Shown: one piece after another, positions 36,045 through 46,577 of the stretch | Layout: each line of letters opens with the position of its first letter | Position numbering within the stretch: the stretch's first letter is position 1 | Source: Dastarcus helophoroides | Taxonomy: Eukaryota > Arthropoda > Insecta > Coleoptera > Bothrideridae | Assembly: GCA_028583605.1 (NCBI GenBank) | Contig: CM053337.1 | Coordinates: 10,730,969 to 10,794,968 of the forward strand | Reading direction: 5' to 3' | DNA: 64,000 bases | Program-made: the position numbers and the translations under genes | Notes under the pieces: generated by a model | What the model was told of the DNA's origin: nothing | The model's database searches: none | Seen by the model: the letters and a program-made list of their open reading frames with translations, nothing else

Positions 36045-37997
36045 ATGGTAAAAGCTCCAGCAATTGGTATCGACTTGGGCACCACATACTCCTGTGTCGG
36101 TGTCTGGCAACACGGAAAAGTGGAAATTATCGCCAACGATCAAGGCAACAGAACAACACCCAGCTATGTCGCCTTCACGGACACGGAACGTCTCATCGGA
36201 GATGCGGCGAAGAATCAAGTGGCGATGAATCCCAGCAACACGGTCTTCGACGCTAAACGTCTCATCGGTAGAAAATTCGACGATCCTAAAATCCAACAAG
36301 ACATCAAACATTGGCCGTTTAAAGTCATCAACGACTGCGGTAAACCGAAGATTCGAGTTGAACACAAAGGTGAATTTAAGACGTTCGCTCCTGAAGAAAT
36401 CAGCTCGATGGTTTTGACGAAGATGAAGGAGACTGCGGAAGCTTATTTGGGAACAACGGTGAAAGATGCGGTGATCACAGTACCAGCTTACTTCAACGAC
36501 TCGCAGAGGCAAGCCACCAAAGATGCGGGAGTTATTGCCGGCCTCAACGTCATGAGAATCATCAATGAACCAACAGCGGCGGCTCTCGCCTACGGCTTAG
36601 ACAAGAACTTGAAAGGTGAAAAGAACGTACTTATCTTCGACTTGGGCGGTGGCACGTTTGATGTGTCTATTTTAACCATCGACGAAGGATCGTTGTTTGA
36701 AGTTAGAGCCACAGCGGGCGACACCCATTTGGGTGGTGAAGACTTCGATAACCGGCTAGTGAACCATCTGGCGGATGAATTCAAACGTAAATTCAAGAAA
36801 GATTTACCGACGAATCCGAGAGCGTTGAGAAGATTGAGGACGGCAGCGGAGAGAGCAAAGAGAACTTTGTCGTCGAGTACGGAAGCTACTATCGAAATAG
36901 ACGCTCTCTTCGACGGTATCGACTTCTATACGAAAGTCAGCAGGGCTAGATTCGAGGAACTTTGTTCCGATTTGTTCAGAGGTACTCTTCAACCGGTCGA
37001 GAAAGCTCTTTCAGACGCTAAGATGGACAAAGGCTCTATTCACGATGTTGTGTTGGTTGGTGGTTCTACGAGAATTCCGAAGATACAGCAGCTTCTACAG
37101 AACTTCTTCAACGGAAAAACGTTGAACTTGTCCATTAATCCGGACGAAGCCGTCGCTTATGGCGCAGCAGTACAAGCCGCAGTTCTTAGTGGAGAGAAGG
37201 ATTCGAAAATTCAAGATGTGCTGTTGGTCGACGTAACACCGTTATCTCTCGGTATCGAAACGGCCGGTGGCGTAATGACGAAGATCGTCGAAAGAAACGC
37301 TAGAATTCCGTGTAAACAGACACAAACGTTTACAACGTACGCCGACAATCAACCAGCCGTTACAATTCAGGTATTTGAAGGTGAAAGAGCCATGACCAAG
37401 GACAACAACCTTTTGGGCACCTTCGATTTAACCGGAATACCTCCAGCGCCGCGTGGAGTGCCTAAAATTGAAGTCACCTTCGATCTTGACGCCAATGGTA
37501 TCTTGAACGTCTCCGCTAAAGATACAAGTTCTGGCAACTCGAGAAATATCACAATCAAGAACGACAAAGGGAGATTGTCTCAGAAAGATATCGAGCAAAT
37601 GGTGGCTGACGCCGAAAGATACAAGGAAGAAGATGACAAGCAGAGGGAAAAGATAGCAGCTCGTAACCATCTCGAAGGCTATATATTCCAGCTTAAACAA
37701 GCAGTAGCGGATTGTGGGGACAAATTAAGTGCAGAAGACAAAGCTACGGTCGAAAGAGAATGCCAGAGTTGTTTGCAGTGGTTAGAACAGAACACTTTGG
37801 CCGAGAAAGAAGAATACGAAGATAAAGAAAGACAATTAACGTCGGTTTGCTCATCCATCATGACAAAATTACACGGCGGTAACACTGGTGGCGGTTTCCC
37901 TGGAGCAGCTGGAGGTATGCCAGGAGGTAGTTGCGGTCAGCAGGCGGGAGGATTCGGAGGAAGATCTCAAGGACCAACCGTTGAAGAAGTAGACTAA
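36045..37997 (+). CDS. Hsp70: Heat shock protein 70, inducible cytosolic type (copy 2)
   Basis: Encodes the same 650-residue protein as the copy at 31288-33240, residue for residue, on the opposite strand. Single exon; ATPase domain, substrate-binding domain, lid, glycine-rich tail and C-terminal EEVD are all intact. Identity in every alternative reading frame shows the DNA is also essentially identical, implying very recent duplication or continuing gene conversion. The divergent pair resembles the inverted hsp70 pairs known in flies, though a shared origin is not implied. Confidence 0.98.
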   Translation: MVKAPAIGIDLGTTYSCVGVWQHGKVEIIANDQGNRTTPSYVAFTDTERLIGDAAKNQVAMNPSNTVFDAKRLIGRKFDDPKIQQDIKHWPFKVINDCGKPKIRVEHKGEFKTFAPEEISSMVLTKMKETAEAYLGTTVKDAVITVPAYFNDSQRQATKDAGVIAGLNVMRIINEPTAAALAYGLDKNLKGEKNVLIFDLGGGTFDVSILTIDEGSLFEVRATAGDTHLGGEDFDNRLVNHLADEFKRKFKKDLPTNPRALRRLRTAAERAKRTLSSSTEATIEIDALFDGIDFYTKVSRARFEELCSDLFRGTLQPVEKALSDAKMDKGSIHDVVLVGGSTRIPKIQQLLQNFFNGKTLNLSINPDEAVAYGAAVQAAVLSGEKDSKIQDVLLVDVTPLSLGIETAGGVMTKIVERNARIPCKQTQTFTTYADNQPAVTIQVFEGERAMTKDNNLLGTFDLTGIPPAPRGVPKIEVTFDLDANGILNVSAKDTSSGNSRNITIKNDKGRLSQKDIEQMVADAERYKEEDDKQREKIAARNHLEGYIFQLKQAVADCGDKLSAEDKATVERECQSCLQWLEQNTLAEKEEYEDKERQLTSVCSSIMTKLHGGNTGGGFPGAAGGMPGGSCGQQAGGFGGRSQGPTVEEVD

Positions 37998-38308
37998 ATC
38001 TCCGAATAGTAATAAGCCATAAGAGTCAGACTTTAAAAGTATTATGTATCTGTGATTGTTAAAATATTACCCAAGTAAAATAAATATCTGTTAATTTATT
38101 TACCATGTAAATATTAGATTTATTTATTAATAAATATTTTTACAAAAAAATAACTGTGTTTATTATTGAAGCCAATCCGTATAACTGTTATAGTACAATA
38201 ACAGAAAGACAAGTAAAATAACTCGACATTATTTTAAGGTGTGACTTTTTGGATAAAGTCAGTGACATTTTATTTAAGAACACGTCAGAATCAAATTTTT
38301 GCCGTAAC

Positions 38309-38950
38309 ATGTATTTACCTCTTTTCAAAATAATAAGTGTATTGGCAATACAAATTGCCAAACCATTAACAGCTGCAGCAATGGCAGCTACCAGAAAATC
38401 TCATACCTTTAAACGGTATATCATACTTCCTCCTGCTTATGGTAACTTTTAAATTTAATTGCGCTATAAGTAACAAAGTGATATTTCTGGATTTTTGGAA
38501 GCTTTTCATTGGTTTGAGATCAAGGTGAAGTTACAAATATTGCGCCTTGGCAAAGCTGTGAGGATACCCGTTCTAACTGAACATCAGTATTCTCATCTGG
38601 GAAGTCATATATTAAGTGAAGCGATTATATTCTCTGTTTCGTCTTTTTTACTAATTCACGAGCATCGCAGGTGTTTTCTTATTAAATTGAATGACAAATT
38701 AATTTGTGACTACATTTTCAGAAACTCTTTTAAGGACCAAATAAAAAAAAAACGTGAAAAAAATAGAACTGATAGTATGCTTAAAGATATTGATGAACTA
38801 ACCAAAGTTAAAAAGGAAAGAGCTTTAGTGATCGAAGAATTGAATAAACAAATCGAGATATTAAGTAATTATAACAAATTATCGTACGTACGTAAGAGTT
38901 CCATTTTTTTAGCCGAAAATCTCAATGAACAAATAAGAAGGGGTTTATAA
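38309..38950 (+). CDS. OPA3-like protein (diverged paralogue)
   Basis: OPA3 family proteins are mitochondrial, with an N-terminal hydrophobic targeting segment. Exons 38309-38441, 38502-38670 and 38722-38950 give 176 residues in frame. MYLPLFKIISVLAIQIAKPL aligns with the OPA3 N-terminus. PPAYAFHWFEIKVK aligns with the family PPAQ.YHW.E block, and LGSHILSEAIIF with the conserved LG..LLGE..IF block. A lysine/glutamate-rich coiled coil follows (about 115-165). The 169 bp exon 2 and the position of both introns match the canonical OPA3 at 44555-45290. Divergence is high (tryptophan and glutamate landmarks kept, much else changed), so it may have a specialised role. Exon 1 is partly duplicated at 30859-30976. 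Confidence 0.85.
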
Positions 38951-39363
38951 AGATTGCTGGTAAAGTTAGAGGAAATAAATTTAAAACAATCAGAAACTGA
39001 ATTTAGTCTTCGGAAAAAAAGACATCATGAGAAAGGACTTAATCAGTGGTGTTTTTTAATTTAAGTTTTGCACAGTGATCTATATTTAGAGAATTAAATT
39101 CATTTGCTAATCAGCGTTTTGTTAATTTTTAAAAATGTTCGAGTTATTCCAAACTGCATTTAGATGATTAGTTATTTACAAACTTCCAATTTTATCAGGT
39201 TGATTTTCGACTTCTCATTTTTTCTTAAAGGTTTCTAAAGAGGAAACAACAAAAGAAACTGGTATAATTTATTAACAGTTGGCAATACCTGTTGCCACAA
39301 ATATTAATGAAATACTGATAAAATGGTTCAAGCTATAAATTATTCCCTAACCATGTCGCTTTT
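38951..39363. other. Intergenic, 3' regions of convergent genes
   Basis: AT-rich DNA between the OPA3-like gene and the minus-strand gene ending at 39364. The reading after the OPA3-like stop shows a few lysine-rich codons but is broken by stops. No feature recognised. Confidence 0.4.
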
Positions 39364-39900
39364 TCATAAAATATCTACAGATGGTAAAATTTCAACAATT
39401 TCCACAGGTTCTTTAAACGATTTATTATCAGACTGTAAAGGTGGAGTCTTTGCTAGTTGGTTATTATTTACATTGTCCCCAGTGACGTTCCTATAAAATA
39501 AAAAAGCAGTGAGTGTTGTAACAAATTTATTATACTTAATTACTACTTATGAAGTTATTTAAATTAAGCCCTTAAGTTAATTCTGTAAACATCTTTATAA
39601 ATATGATTTAAAGCTTTGGTTGTTAGTGTTTCATTTCTCTGTCTATCTGGATCAACCCAGAATTCTTTCTCAACCTCGTTTAAAACCCTTAAAAGAAATT
39701 GACTGTTTTCTTCTGAAAGATTTGGTTTCATTTCCTTCGGATACAATTTGTGGGTAACTGGGGGTAAAAGGTCAACTAACACTTTGGTTTCCTTAAACGA
39801 TGTCCTGTCGTTAACTGGTGGACTAGGTGGCGTAGACGTAGGGGGTAAAGGTTCGTCCTTTTTACTAGTTTTGGCCCATGGCTTCTTCACCATTACCGTT
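39364..39900 (-). CDS. Small unknown protein gene with a possible duplicated 3' exon
   Basis: Not recognised. An exon starting after a good acceptor (TTTTTAG at 39901) contains a 109-codon frame from ATG 39893 to stop 39564. It is rich in proline and lysine near the start (KKPWAKTSKKDEPLPP), then DRTSFKETKVLVDLLPPV and an acidic-basic C-terminal part. A second open stretch, 39490-39364, follows acceptor TTTTATAG and encodes QLAKTPP and DNKSFKEPVEIVEILPSV, resembling the first exon's AKT...PP and SFKE..V...LPPV. It joins in frame only from a phase 2 donor, for example GTTAGT inside the first frame near 39780, giving a shorter product. Whether this is an alternative exon or a degenerate duplicate is unclear. 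Upstream exons may exist. Confidence 0.55.
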
Positions 39901-40441
39901 TCTAAAAATTATAAATTTGATTAAGCAAGGGAGAATTGAAAAAAAAGCTACTGTGAATTCTAAACTTAGCATGTATTAATCTCGAGGATTTATTTCATAG
40001 GATCACCCTTGACATAGATGGGCACGTCTACAAACTTGACATCCAAGCAATTGTATGAACCAGATAATATGAAACATTCAATAGCAAACAAGACTAAAGT
40101 AAAACTATTTGTTGTAATTTACCATTTATTTTGAGATTTTCACATTTTATTTATTCATATTTTAGAATATTGAACTAAATAGAAAATATCACATACATAA
40201 TATTTTATGTAACTTGCAAATACTCATGCCACTCTCCCTTTTTGTTGTGTTTTTTTATGAAATGCTAAATATTTAAAACTTTAAATAATCAAAGTAGAAT
40301 AAAATGAGATTTAACTCTAGTAGTTCATAGTATCGATATTCTTATCATGTCAATAGTAAACAACAAGCAACTTATAACATGCGTTATTTTATTTCAAATA
40401 TTTATTCTTCCAAGTAATCAAGTTTCAATAAAAAAAAAGTC
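39901..40441. other. Intergenic or 5' intron, nothing recognised
   Basis: AT-rich DNA between the small minus-strand gene and the tRNA. The A-run at 40431-40439 serves as the tRNA terminator on the minus strand. No other feature is visible. Confidence 0.4.
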
Positions 40442-40557
40442 TGTCAGAAGTGGGATTCGAACCCACGCCCACAAAGTGGACCAGAACGCTCATTAACCTA
40501 CGAAAGTAGGCAAGGAATCCTTGAGTCTGGCGCCTTAGACCGCTCGGCCATCCTGAC
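40442..40557 (-). tRNA. tRNA-Leu (anticodon CAA) with intron
   Basis: On the minus strand the 7 bp acceptor stem pairs GTCAGGA with TTCTGAC. The D-arm/box A reads GATGGCCGAGCGGTCTAAG and the T-arm/box B GGTTCGAATCCC. The anticodon loop CTCAAG carries CAA. An intron of about 33 nt follows position 37 (GATTCCTTGCC to AATGAGCG), with its own short stem CCTACTTTCGTAGG. A long variable arm fits a leucine tRNA, and tRNA-Leu(CAA) genes commonly carry an intron in animals. A run of Ts follows directly as the Pol III terminator. Confidence 0.97.
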
Positions 40558-41997
40558 ATATATTTTTAAAATATTGGGGAAAACTTATTATCGGCATTTT
40601 CATAAAGAATCAAAATTATTTAAATATTTTAAAATTTGAGAACTTAAAAGTTTTGAAAAAGTCGAAATATTCAAAACCTCGATATTTTCAACAAAAAAAA
40701 AAAAAAAAGTCGAAACGGGAATGTGACACCACTTTTAAATTTTTTTAAAAGTCGAAATTTAGAAAAAGTTAAATTTTCGAAAAAAATGAAAATTTTCACA
40801 AAACAGTTAAAATATAAAAAGTGGAAACTTTCCATGTTGAAAAAAGTATAAACTTCCAAAAAAGGTCACCATTTTAAAAAGACGTAGAAATTTTCAAAAA
40901 AGTACGATTTTATTTTTAGTTTCTAACTTCACTTCTGATATAATATTGGACTACAGATCTTAGCACGGATGATAGATAAAATAAAGATAGTGCACGGTCT
41001 ATATTGGCTATGTATAAAAATTTAACCGAAATGCGTCTCTCTCGTTGAAAATCATTGGTCATGTTAAGCGCGCAAGAGATCATAATAGTAATTGCAGCTA
41101 GGTTATTCTGTTGAAAGACTGCAGAAAACTCACCTGAACCAATTTTTGAATTTCTCCTACATCATCTTTTTTGAAAAAAATATGAAATGAATGCACTGAG
41201 AAATGACATTAAAATTAAACGAAATCGGTAGGTTTTGACGTTTCACAACAGGTGTTTACATAGAAATAGTTTCGAAAGCGAAATTTCGCTACAGTGGCGA
41301 CTCGTTTTTTTATCTTGGAAAATGTGTTTATAATAAAAAAATTATCGTAACCTAAAACCGATGAAACTACGAAGGCGTTGAAATAATATCAATTAAAAAA
41401 AAAACGTTTTTACAAATTTCAACTTTAATCTCGGTATTTCGCCTTTTTTCTCGAAATTCCGTGATTAAAGTCGAAATTTTGGATTAAAAATCGAAATGTT
41501 TTTGAATCATTATCGACTCGTCTTGAATTTTTTCAAACATTTTATTTTAGTTTACTGATCCCACTTTGTACGATATTTAAACTATTATTTAAATAATTTG
41601 AAAACATTTTTGACACACGACTTTAACGTCGAAATTTCCATACTCTACGGTTGAGAGTTGCGCTCCGAAAAATATTAACAGTTGGCAATAGGGTATGTTC
41701 AATAATTCCAATTTTTAATCATCAAAATTTCGACTTTTTTCTGGAAATTTCCAGTTCAAAGTTGAAATTTCGAGAAAAACCCGAAATTTCATCAACAATT
41801 TTTGAAATTGACTTCCTTTCTACCCCTTTGTAAAAAAGATGGCAACTTTAAAAAAAAATTATTATTCTACGACGAAAAATTCATGACAACATATTCTGTG
41901 GTTTTCTCATTCAAATGTCAATGTCATTTTAACACGTCACTTTGACAACTAAAATGTCAACAAAAGTTTAAATTATTATTTTCATCAACAATCAATA
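40558..41997. other. Intergenic, repeat-rich
   Basis: Contains GTCGAAATTT-type repeat at about 40640-40910 and 41390-41800 and one copy of repeat family B at 40964-41036. No gene is recognised. The last 150 bp before 41998 are presumed 5' flank of the transposase-like gene and include repeated TGTCAA/TGACA words (41915-41960). Confidence 0.5.
40964..41036. repeat. Interspersed repeat family B, copy 1
   Basis: CACGGATGATAG, GATAGTGCACGGTC, TGTATAAAAATTT and ACCGAAATGCGT occur in the same order and spacing at 45447-45515. Class unknown. Confidence 0.7.
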
Positions 41998-44169
41998 ATG
42001 TCCAACAAAAAACATAGCTGCGATGTATGCGACAAAAGTTACACATTTAAACAAAATCTCTATAGGCACGTCAAGGCGTCACACACCAACTCTTCGATCG
42101 TGGGAGCTGAAAAGAACCGTTTAAAATGCCCAATTTGCAAATTTACGCCCCAGAGCGTTCTAATTTTGAACAATCACCTGAAAAACGAACACGGCATAAG
42201 CTTGGAATACGAAGAACGGGAATTCGACAACGAAAGCGACTTCTTGAGTTGGAAACGAACAATCGAGAGCGAGAGTTTAACCAATTTTATCAAAGTAAGG
42301 GGGAGTAAATTCGTAAAAAAGGGATTCGCCGTAACGTATTACAAGTGCCATCGATCAGGCAAATTCGTGTCGAAGAGCAACGGGTTAAGACGATTAAAAA
42401 TACAGGGAAGCAATAAAATTAACGCTGTATGCCCTGCGAGTATCAAACATTCCGTTAATAGGAAAGGTCGGATATTTGTTAGCTATCAGAAGGTGCATGT
42501 TGGGCATGAAAGAGATTTAGGACATTTGACTTTGAGCGAAGCAGAAAGGGAGAGAATAGCTCAAAAGATTGCATCGAATGTATCACTTGATGTTATCTTG
42601 GATGAAGTTCGTAATAGTTTTTCAAATAGTAAATTAGGCAGGATTCATTTGTTGACAAAACAAGATTTGCATAACATCGAAAAGCGATATAACTTAACGG
42701 CTTTAAAAAACCCGACGGATATCAATAATATGGCGCTGGATAAGTGGGTGGAGGAGATGCAACGCTCAAAAAGCTGTTGCGTTGTTTTGTATAAACCTTT
42801 GGGGACTGTTATTGAGCAATATCCCCAATTGGGAATTGAGGATTTTCTTCTAATAATAATGAACGAGGCGCAACATGAGATGCTGGAAAAGTATGGGCAC
42901 GATTGCGTTTGCATTGACAGAACGAATTGTTTAAATGCTTATAATTACGAAATGATTAGTCTGGTAGTTTTGGATGACGATAGACAAGGTTTTCCTTGCG
43001 CTTTTCTCATAACCAGTCGTGTCGATGAAATCAGTTTGTCAATATTTCTGTCGCTTATTAAGCAGAAAGTTGGGGGGTTAAAACCAGAGGTGTTTCTCTC
43101 GGATGTTGCAGACGTTTTCTACAATTGTTGGTCGGAAATCATGGGGGTCCCTAAAAATAGATTGTATTGCTCATGGCTGGTGGATGCCGCTTGGAGGAAA
43201 AATTTGTCCATTATAAAAAATAAGACGAAACAGAGGGAAGTTTATATGAAATTAAGAACGCTTATGGAGGAGTTTGGATTGAATAATTTTCACAATGCAC
43301 TGGAGCGATTTCTTGAGGAACTACTGATGGATAAAGAGACGACTGATTTTGGATTGTATTTCGCCTCGAATTATATCAATAATGCCACTTATTGGGCATG
43401 CTGCTATCGCATTAACTCAGTTCTGGACACAAATATGCACTTGGAACGATTACATCGAACAACTCGTTATATTTATCTTCAAGGTAGAAATGTTAAGCGT
43501 TTGAATAAAACAGTACATGCAATAATGCAATTCGTTCGGGATAAACTAATAGACCGGATAATCTTCTCTCAAAATAAAAAGATTTCAAGTGATGTTAAAA
43601 ACTTGAGGGTGCGACATAGAAAATCCAAAATGATCTCAAAAGATCGTTTGACGTATGATGGGAAAGATTGGAAGGTTGCTTCTGTTATTGGGAAAGAGTT
43701 GTATACAGTTCAGGAGATTCGTCCAGGCTGCAAATGTGGTGTAATTTGTCAAGACTGTGATACATGCATTCATAAGTACACGTGTTCCTGCGTGGATTCT
43801 GCAATAAAGTGGAACATGTGTAAACATATACATATGGTTTGCATGCTTCGGAAAAAAAAAATTGACTACAGTATTCAACAGCAACCTTTTGAAAATAATT
43901 CACAAGAAAATGGAGCAAATGATTTATTAGAGTACATTGAAAATAATAACGTTTTAAGTAATGAAACATTTAGCAATAATGAGTTGAGAGTAGTAGAAAA
44001 GGGTAAAGAGGATCTAACGATTCAATTTCAACATTTACTGGATATGATTTCGACAACTGCGCAGATAGACATAGTCAAAACCTGCATAGAGAGCATTTTC
44101 CCTGTTATAGGTGCAAATGAATGTTCAGACATAAATGTCAATTCTATCTCCATGGGAAGCAATATCTAA
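41998..44169 (+). CDS. MULE-type transposase with C2H2 and SWIM zinc fingers
   Basis: Intact single-exon frame of 723 residues. Two N-terminal C2H2 fingers (C8, C11, H24, H29; C44, C47, H60, H65) precede a DNA-binding-like block (TYYKCHRSGKF). A Mutator-like DDE core follows: D307 in CIDRTN, D369 in LSDVADVFYNCW and E483 in NMHLERLHR are the likely triad, with CSWLVDAAWRKNL in the position of the MULE CxWHVDxAW block. A SWIM finger (C596, C598, C608, H610) comes after it. This resembles the Phantom/MuDR-like proteins of insects. No terminal inverted repeats or target duplication were seen nearby. The frame is undamaged and lies between host genes, so it may be a domesticated single-copy gene instead of a recent insertion. 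Confidence 0.85.
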   Translation: MSNKKHSCDVCDKSYTFKQNLYRHVKASHTNSSIVGAEKNRLKCPICKFTPQSVLILNNHLKNEHGISLEYEEREFDNESDFLSWKRTIESESLTNFIKVRGSKFVKKGFAVTYYKCHRSGKFVSKSNGLRRLKIQGSNKINAVCPASIKHSVNRKGRIFVSYQKVHVGHERDLGHLTLSEAERERIAQKIASNVSLDVILDEVRNSFSNSKLGRIHLLTKQDLHNIEKRYNLTALKNPTDINNMALDKWVEEMQRSKSCCVVLYKPLGTVIEQYPQLGIEDFLLIIMNEAQHEMLEKYGHDCVCIDRTNCLNAYNYEMISLVVLDDDRQGFPCAFLITSRVDEISLSIFLSLIKQKVGGLKPEVFLSDVADVFYNCWSEIMGVPKNRLYCSWLVDAAWRKNLSIIKNKTKQREVYMKLRTLMEEFGLNNFHNALERFLEELLMDKETTDFGLYFASNYINNATYWACCYRINSVLDTNMHLERLHRTTRYIYLQGRNVKRLNKTVHAIMQFVRDKLIDRIIFSQNKKISSDVKNLRVRHRKSKMISKDRLTYDGKDWKVASVIGKELYTVQEIRPGCKCGVICQDCDTCIHKYTCSCVDSAIKWNMCKHIHMVCMLRKKKIDYSIQQQPFENNSQENGANDLLEYIENNNVLSNETFSNNELRVVEKGKEDLTIQFQHLLDMISTTAQIDIVKTCIESIFPVIGANECSDINVNSISMGSNI

Positions 44170-44554
44170 AACTCGTTTCATTAAAACTAGAAACGTGATT
44201 TTGCTGTAATAGATCATTTTTTAACAATGTGTCGATGCCATTGCCTCTTAATAAATTGAGCTTTCTTTATCGAGCTAAAAAGTACTTTTCATGCCATCTT
44301 GTAATTTTTTATTTAAAGATTTTTATTTTCTAATTTTTGGGTAAACATTGGAAATGTTTATGTATAAATTAATGTAAAAATAAATAATCCAGCATATCAG
44401 ATCGCTTAAAATTCTTAAAAATGAGTCCATCTAATCTAATTTCTGAGCAATTAATAAAGTCACCTCTAGGGGTCATCACTATATCATAAAATTGAAGGAT
44501 TAAATAAAATAGGTAAATTACCAAAATCTGCAGCAACTTTAAACAGAGTTTTAT
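44170..44554. other. 3' flank between convergent genes
   Basis: AT-rich sequence with AATAAA near 44381 for the plus-strand transposase-like gene. No further gene. Confidence 0.5.
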
Positions 44555-45290
44555 CTAGTCTTTCTCATTTCGATTAGTATTTTCTGGTGGCCTTCCTTGG
44601 TGCCATTTATGCAAAACACCTAGCTCTAAAATAATTAGTACCCATTAGTTTATAAACTAACTCATAATATTGCACCAGAACTTTTTCACGCTGTCATGGG
44701 AAGTAAACATATCAAAAATCTGAATAATCCTCCTTACCTAAATCGTGAACTTTTCTAGTTAATTCTCTAATCATTGCCGACTGTTCTTCAGTCTGGAAAA
44801 ACAAATCCATAATAGTGTTCTGCAACTGTTCCATTTCTTCTAATTTTGCAGCTTCTTTGGCAGCTTCCTTCCTCAAAGACCTACATAACCCTAAATATAC
44901 TATGTTACAATTACAACGATTCTCCTCACCTATTATACTCGAATATGAGTAGTGCCGATGCTACAAAAAATATGATACCTTCACCCAAGAGATTGGCTCC
45001 TAATTCGATTGCCATCTTCTCACTTAACACTGGTATATTCACTGGTTTACCCAAATGTAAAACCCACATTTTCGCCTTCACCTCACACCAATTGTAAACT
45101 GCAATCAATTCGTTAAAAAATAACATGAAACTAAGAAGCAAAACGAACACTGAGCTGGGGGAAGGCAAACATATTTCCTAAATACTGGCGAATTTTTAGC
45201 TTGCTGCTTGAGAGCATTGGCTATCGGTTTGCTGATTTGTTTTACCAATAGAGTACCTAATTTAGCTATTGGAAAGGCACCCACTGCCAT
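44555..45290 (-). CDS. OPA3: OPA3, optic atrophy 3 homologue
   Basis: Mitochondrial protein of the OPA3 family, implicated in mitochondrial morphology. Minus-strand exons 45290-45149, 45098-44930, 44880-44738 and 44625-44555 give 174 residues in frame. The start [20 protein letters not shown] matches the family N-terminal targeting and hydrophobic region. [20 protein letters not shown] spans the first junction and matches the family PPAQ.YHW.E block. [12 protein letters not shown] and LLIFEYNR follow, then a charged coiled coil. The exon 1 donor is GTTCGT, weak but the only choice that restores this block. An ATG 30 nt upstream in frame would add MLKNKSAKK; the downstream ATG fits the family better. 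A diverged paralogue lies at 38309-38950. Confidence 0.92.
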
Positions 45291-46577
45291 TTTTTTAGCC
45301 GATTTATTTTTAAGCATAAAACAATATTTTTACATATTTCGAACTTGACATTTTGAAAATTCGACGTTTAAGCAACTACAGAAAACTCTGTGCTCTTCGC
45401 CTTAAGGTATCATCACACGCCAGAGCACTGACCTAAACACTGGGGCCACGGATGATAGAATAAGGATAGCACACGGCCTACATTGGTCATGTATAAAAAT
45501 TTGACCGAAATGCGTTTAGAAAGTGGAATAGTTGTTTAATAGCCATATTTATTTACTTCGTTTCTTATTGGTGGTAGAATTCCATCACTCCTGACATCGC
45601 GAGAACGTACTACCTACTCTCTAGACGCTTTTTTGACACCGTTTTCTGCGATCGTGCACTATCCTCCTTTTATAACCCGTAACTGTGGCTTATGATTAGG
45701 TCCATAGAAGGTTTTACCTCTTTACCACCCCGGCAATTAAACAAATTATTACCCGATACGTATTTCGCTAGCAGAACTGGCATTTTCATTTCATTAATTT
45801 AAGCGAATGTAGCACCTAGCGGGTGTGACTTGACGACTAAAAGTTATTTTACTATCTGCAATGTCTTATATTTGGGATGTGGTAAATTAAATGCAATTTT
45901 TGAGATAGAAAGACGACTGTAATGTCATTTCGCCTTTGGAATTATTTCTATGATGTGTAACAATGGCGCTAGGGAGTCCTCTAAGAAAGTAACGTAATTT
46001 GTCGAATGAAAATAGGACTGATTTCCACTCACTGCCATCAGCGGCCTCTGTTGTGTATTACCAGTAAGTATTGTGCGAAAACTGTAAAATGAGAACTTAA
46101 ATTGTACCTAATGATGGCAGTCGATGGTGGGAGTCGTAGGTACAATGTATTCAATCGGTCACATCACTGTCATGTTAATCTTTTCTTGGGCCTTTCCTAG
46201 GAAAGCGTGTCTAGAACATTCTTTATTCACCTTTTAGTCTGGGAGGAGCGTTCACCGTTAAAGTTGAAGCAACTTCAATCCATTAGATGTACCTTCTAAC
46301 TACTCATTTCGCAATGTTTGACCTACGATAAAATAGAATTCTGTGGTGCATGCTTTGCGGATTAATAGATGTGTGGAAAGAGTGGAAAGTTTTCAATCCC
46401 ATTTAAAAGTCGGCGTAACGCAACCTTACCTTCTAGTTAACCATAGATGACGATTATGTCAGTAATCAGAAGTGCCAATTTTTACAAACAAAAAGCAAAA
46501 TCACTAAACACGGCATTTTGTGTGACACTTTATATGTTTTTCTGGATAATTTCAATAAGTGCTTAAAAAATTTAAAT
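45291..46577. other. Intergenic between divergent OPA3 and pinin
   Basis: Contains repeat family B copy 2 (45446-45690). The rest presumably includes both 5' regions; no TATA box or further gene is evident. Confidence 0.5.
45446..45690. repeat. Interspersed repeat family B, copy 2, possible MITE
   Basis: The first 70 bp (CACGGATGATAG to ACCGAAATGCGT) match 40964-41036. The far end (GATCGTGCACTATCCTCC to GTAACTGTGG) is a loose inverted version of the start: AGGATAGCACACG against AGGATAGTGCACG. This suggests a 245 bp element with imperfect inverted ends. The target duplication was not identified. Confidence 0.5.

Larger units (their letters stand above)
35560..38455 (+). repeat. Right arm of large hsp70 inverted duplication
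   Basis: Reverse complement of 30841-33745. It contains hsp70 copy 2 with its promoter and 3' flank and runs into exon 1 of the complete OPA3-like gene. Homology stops just past the exon 1 donor at about 38455. Confidence 0.95.
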
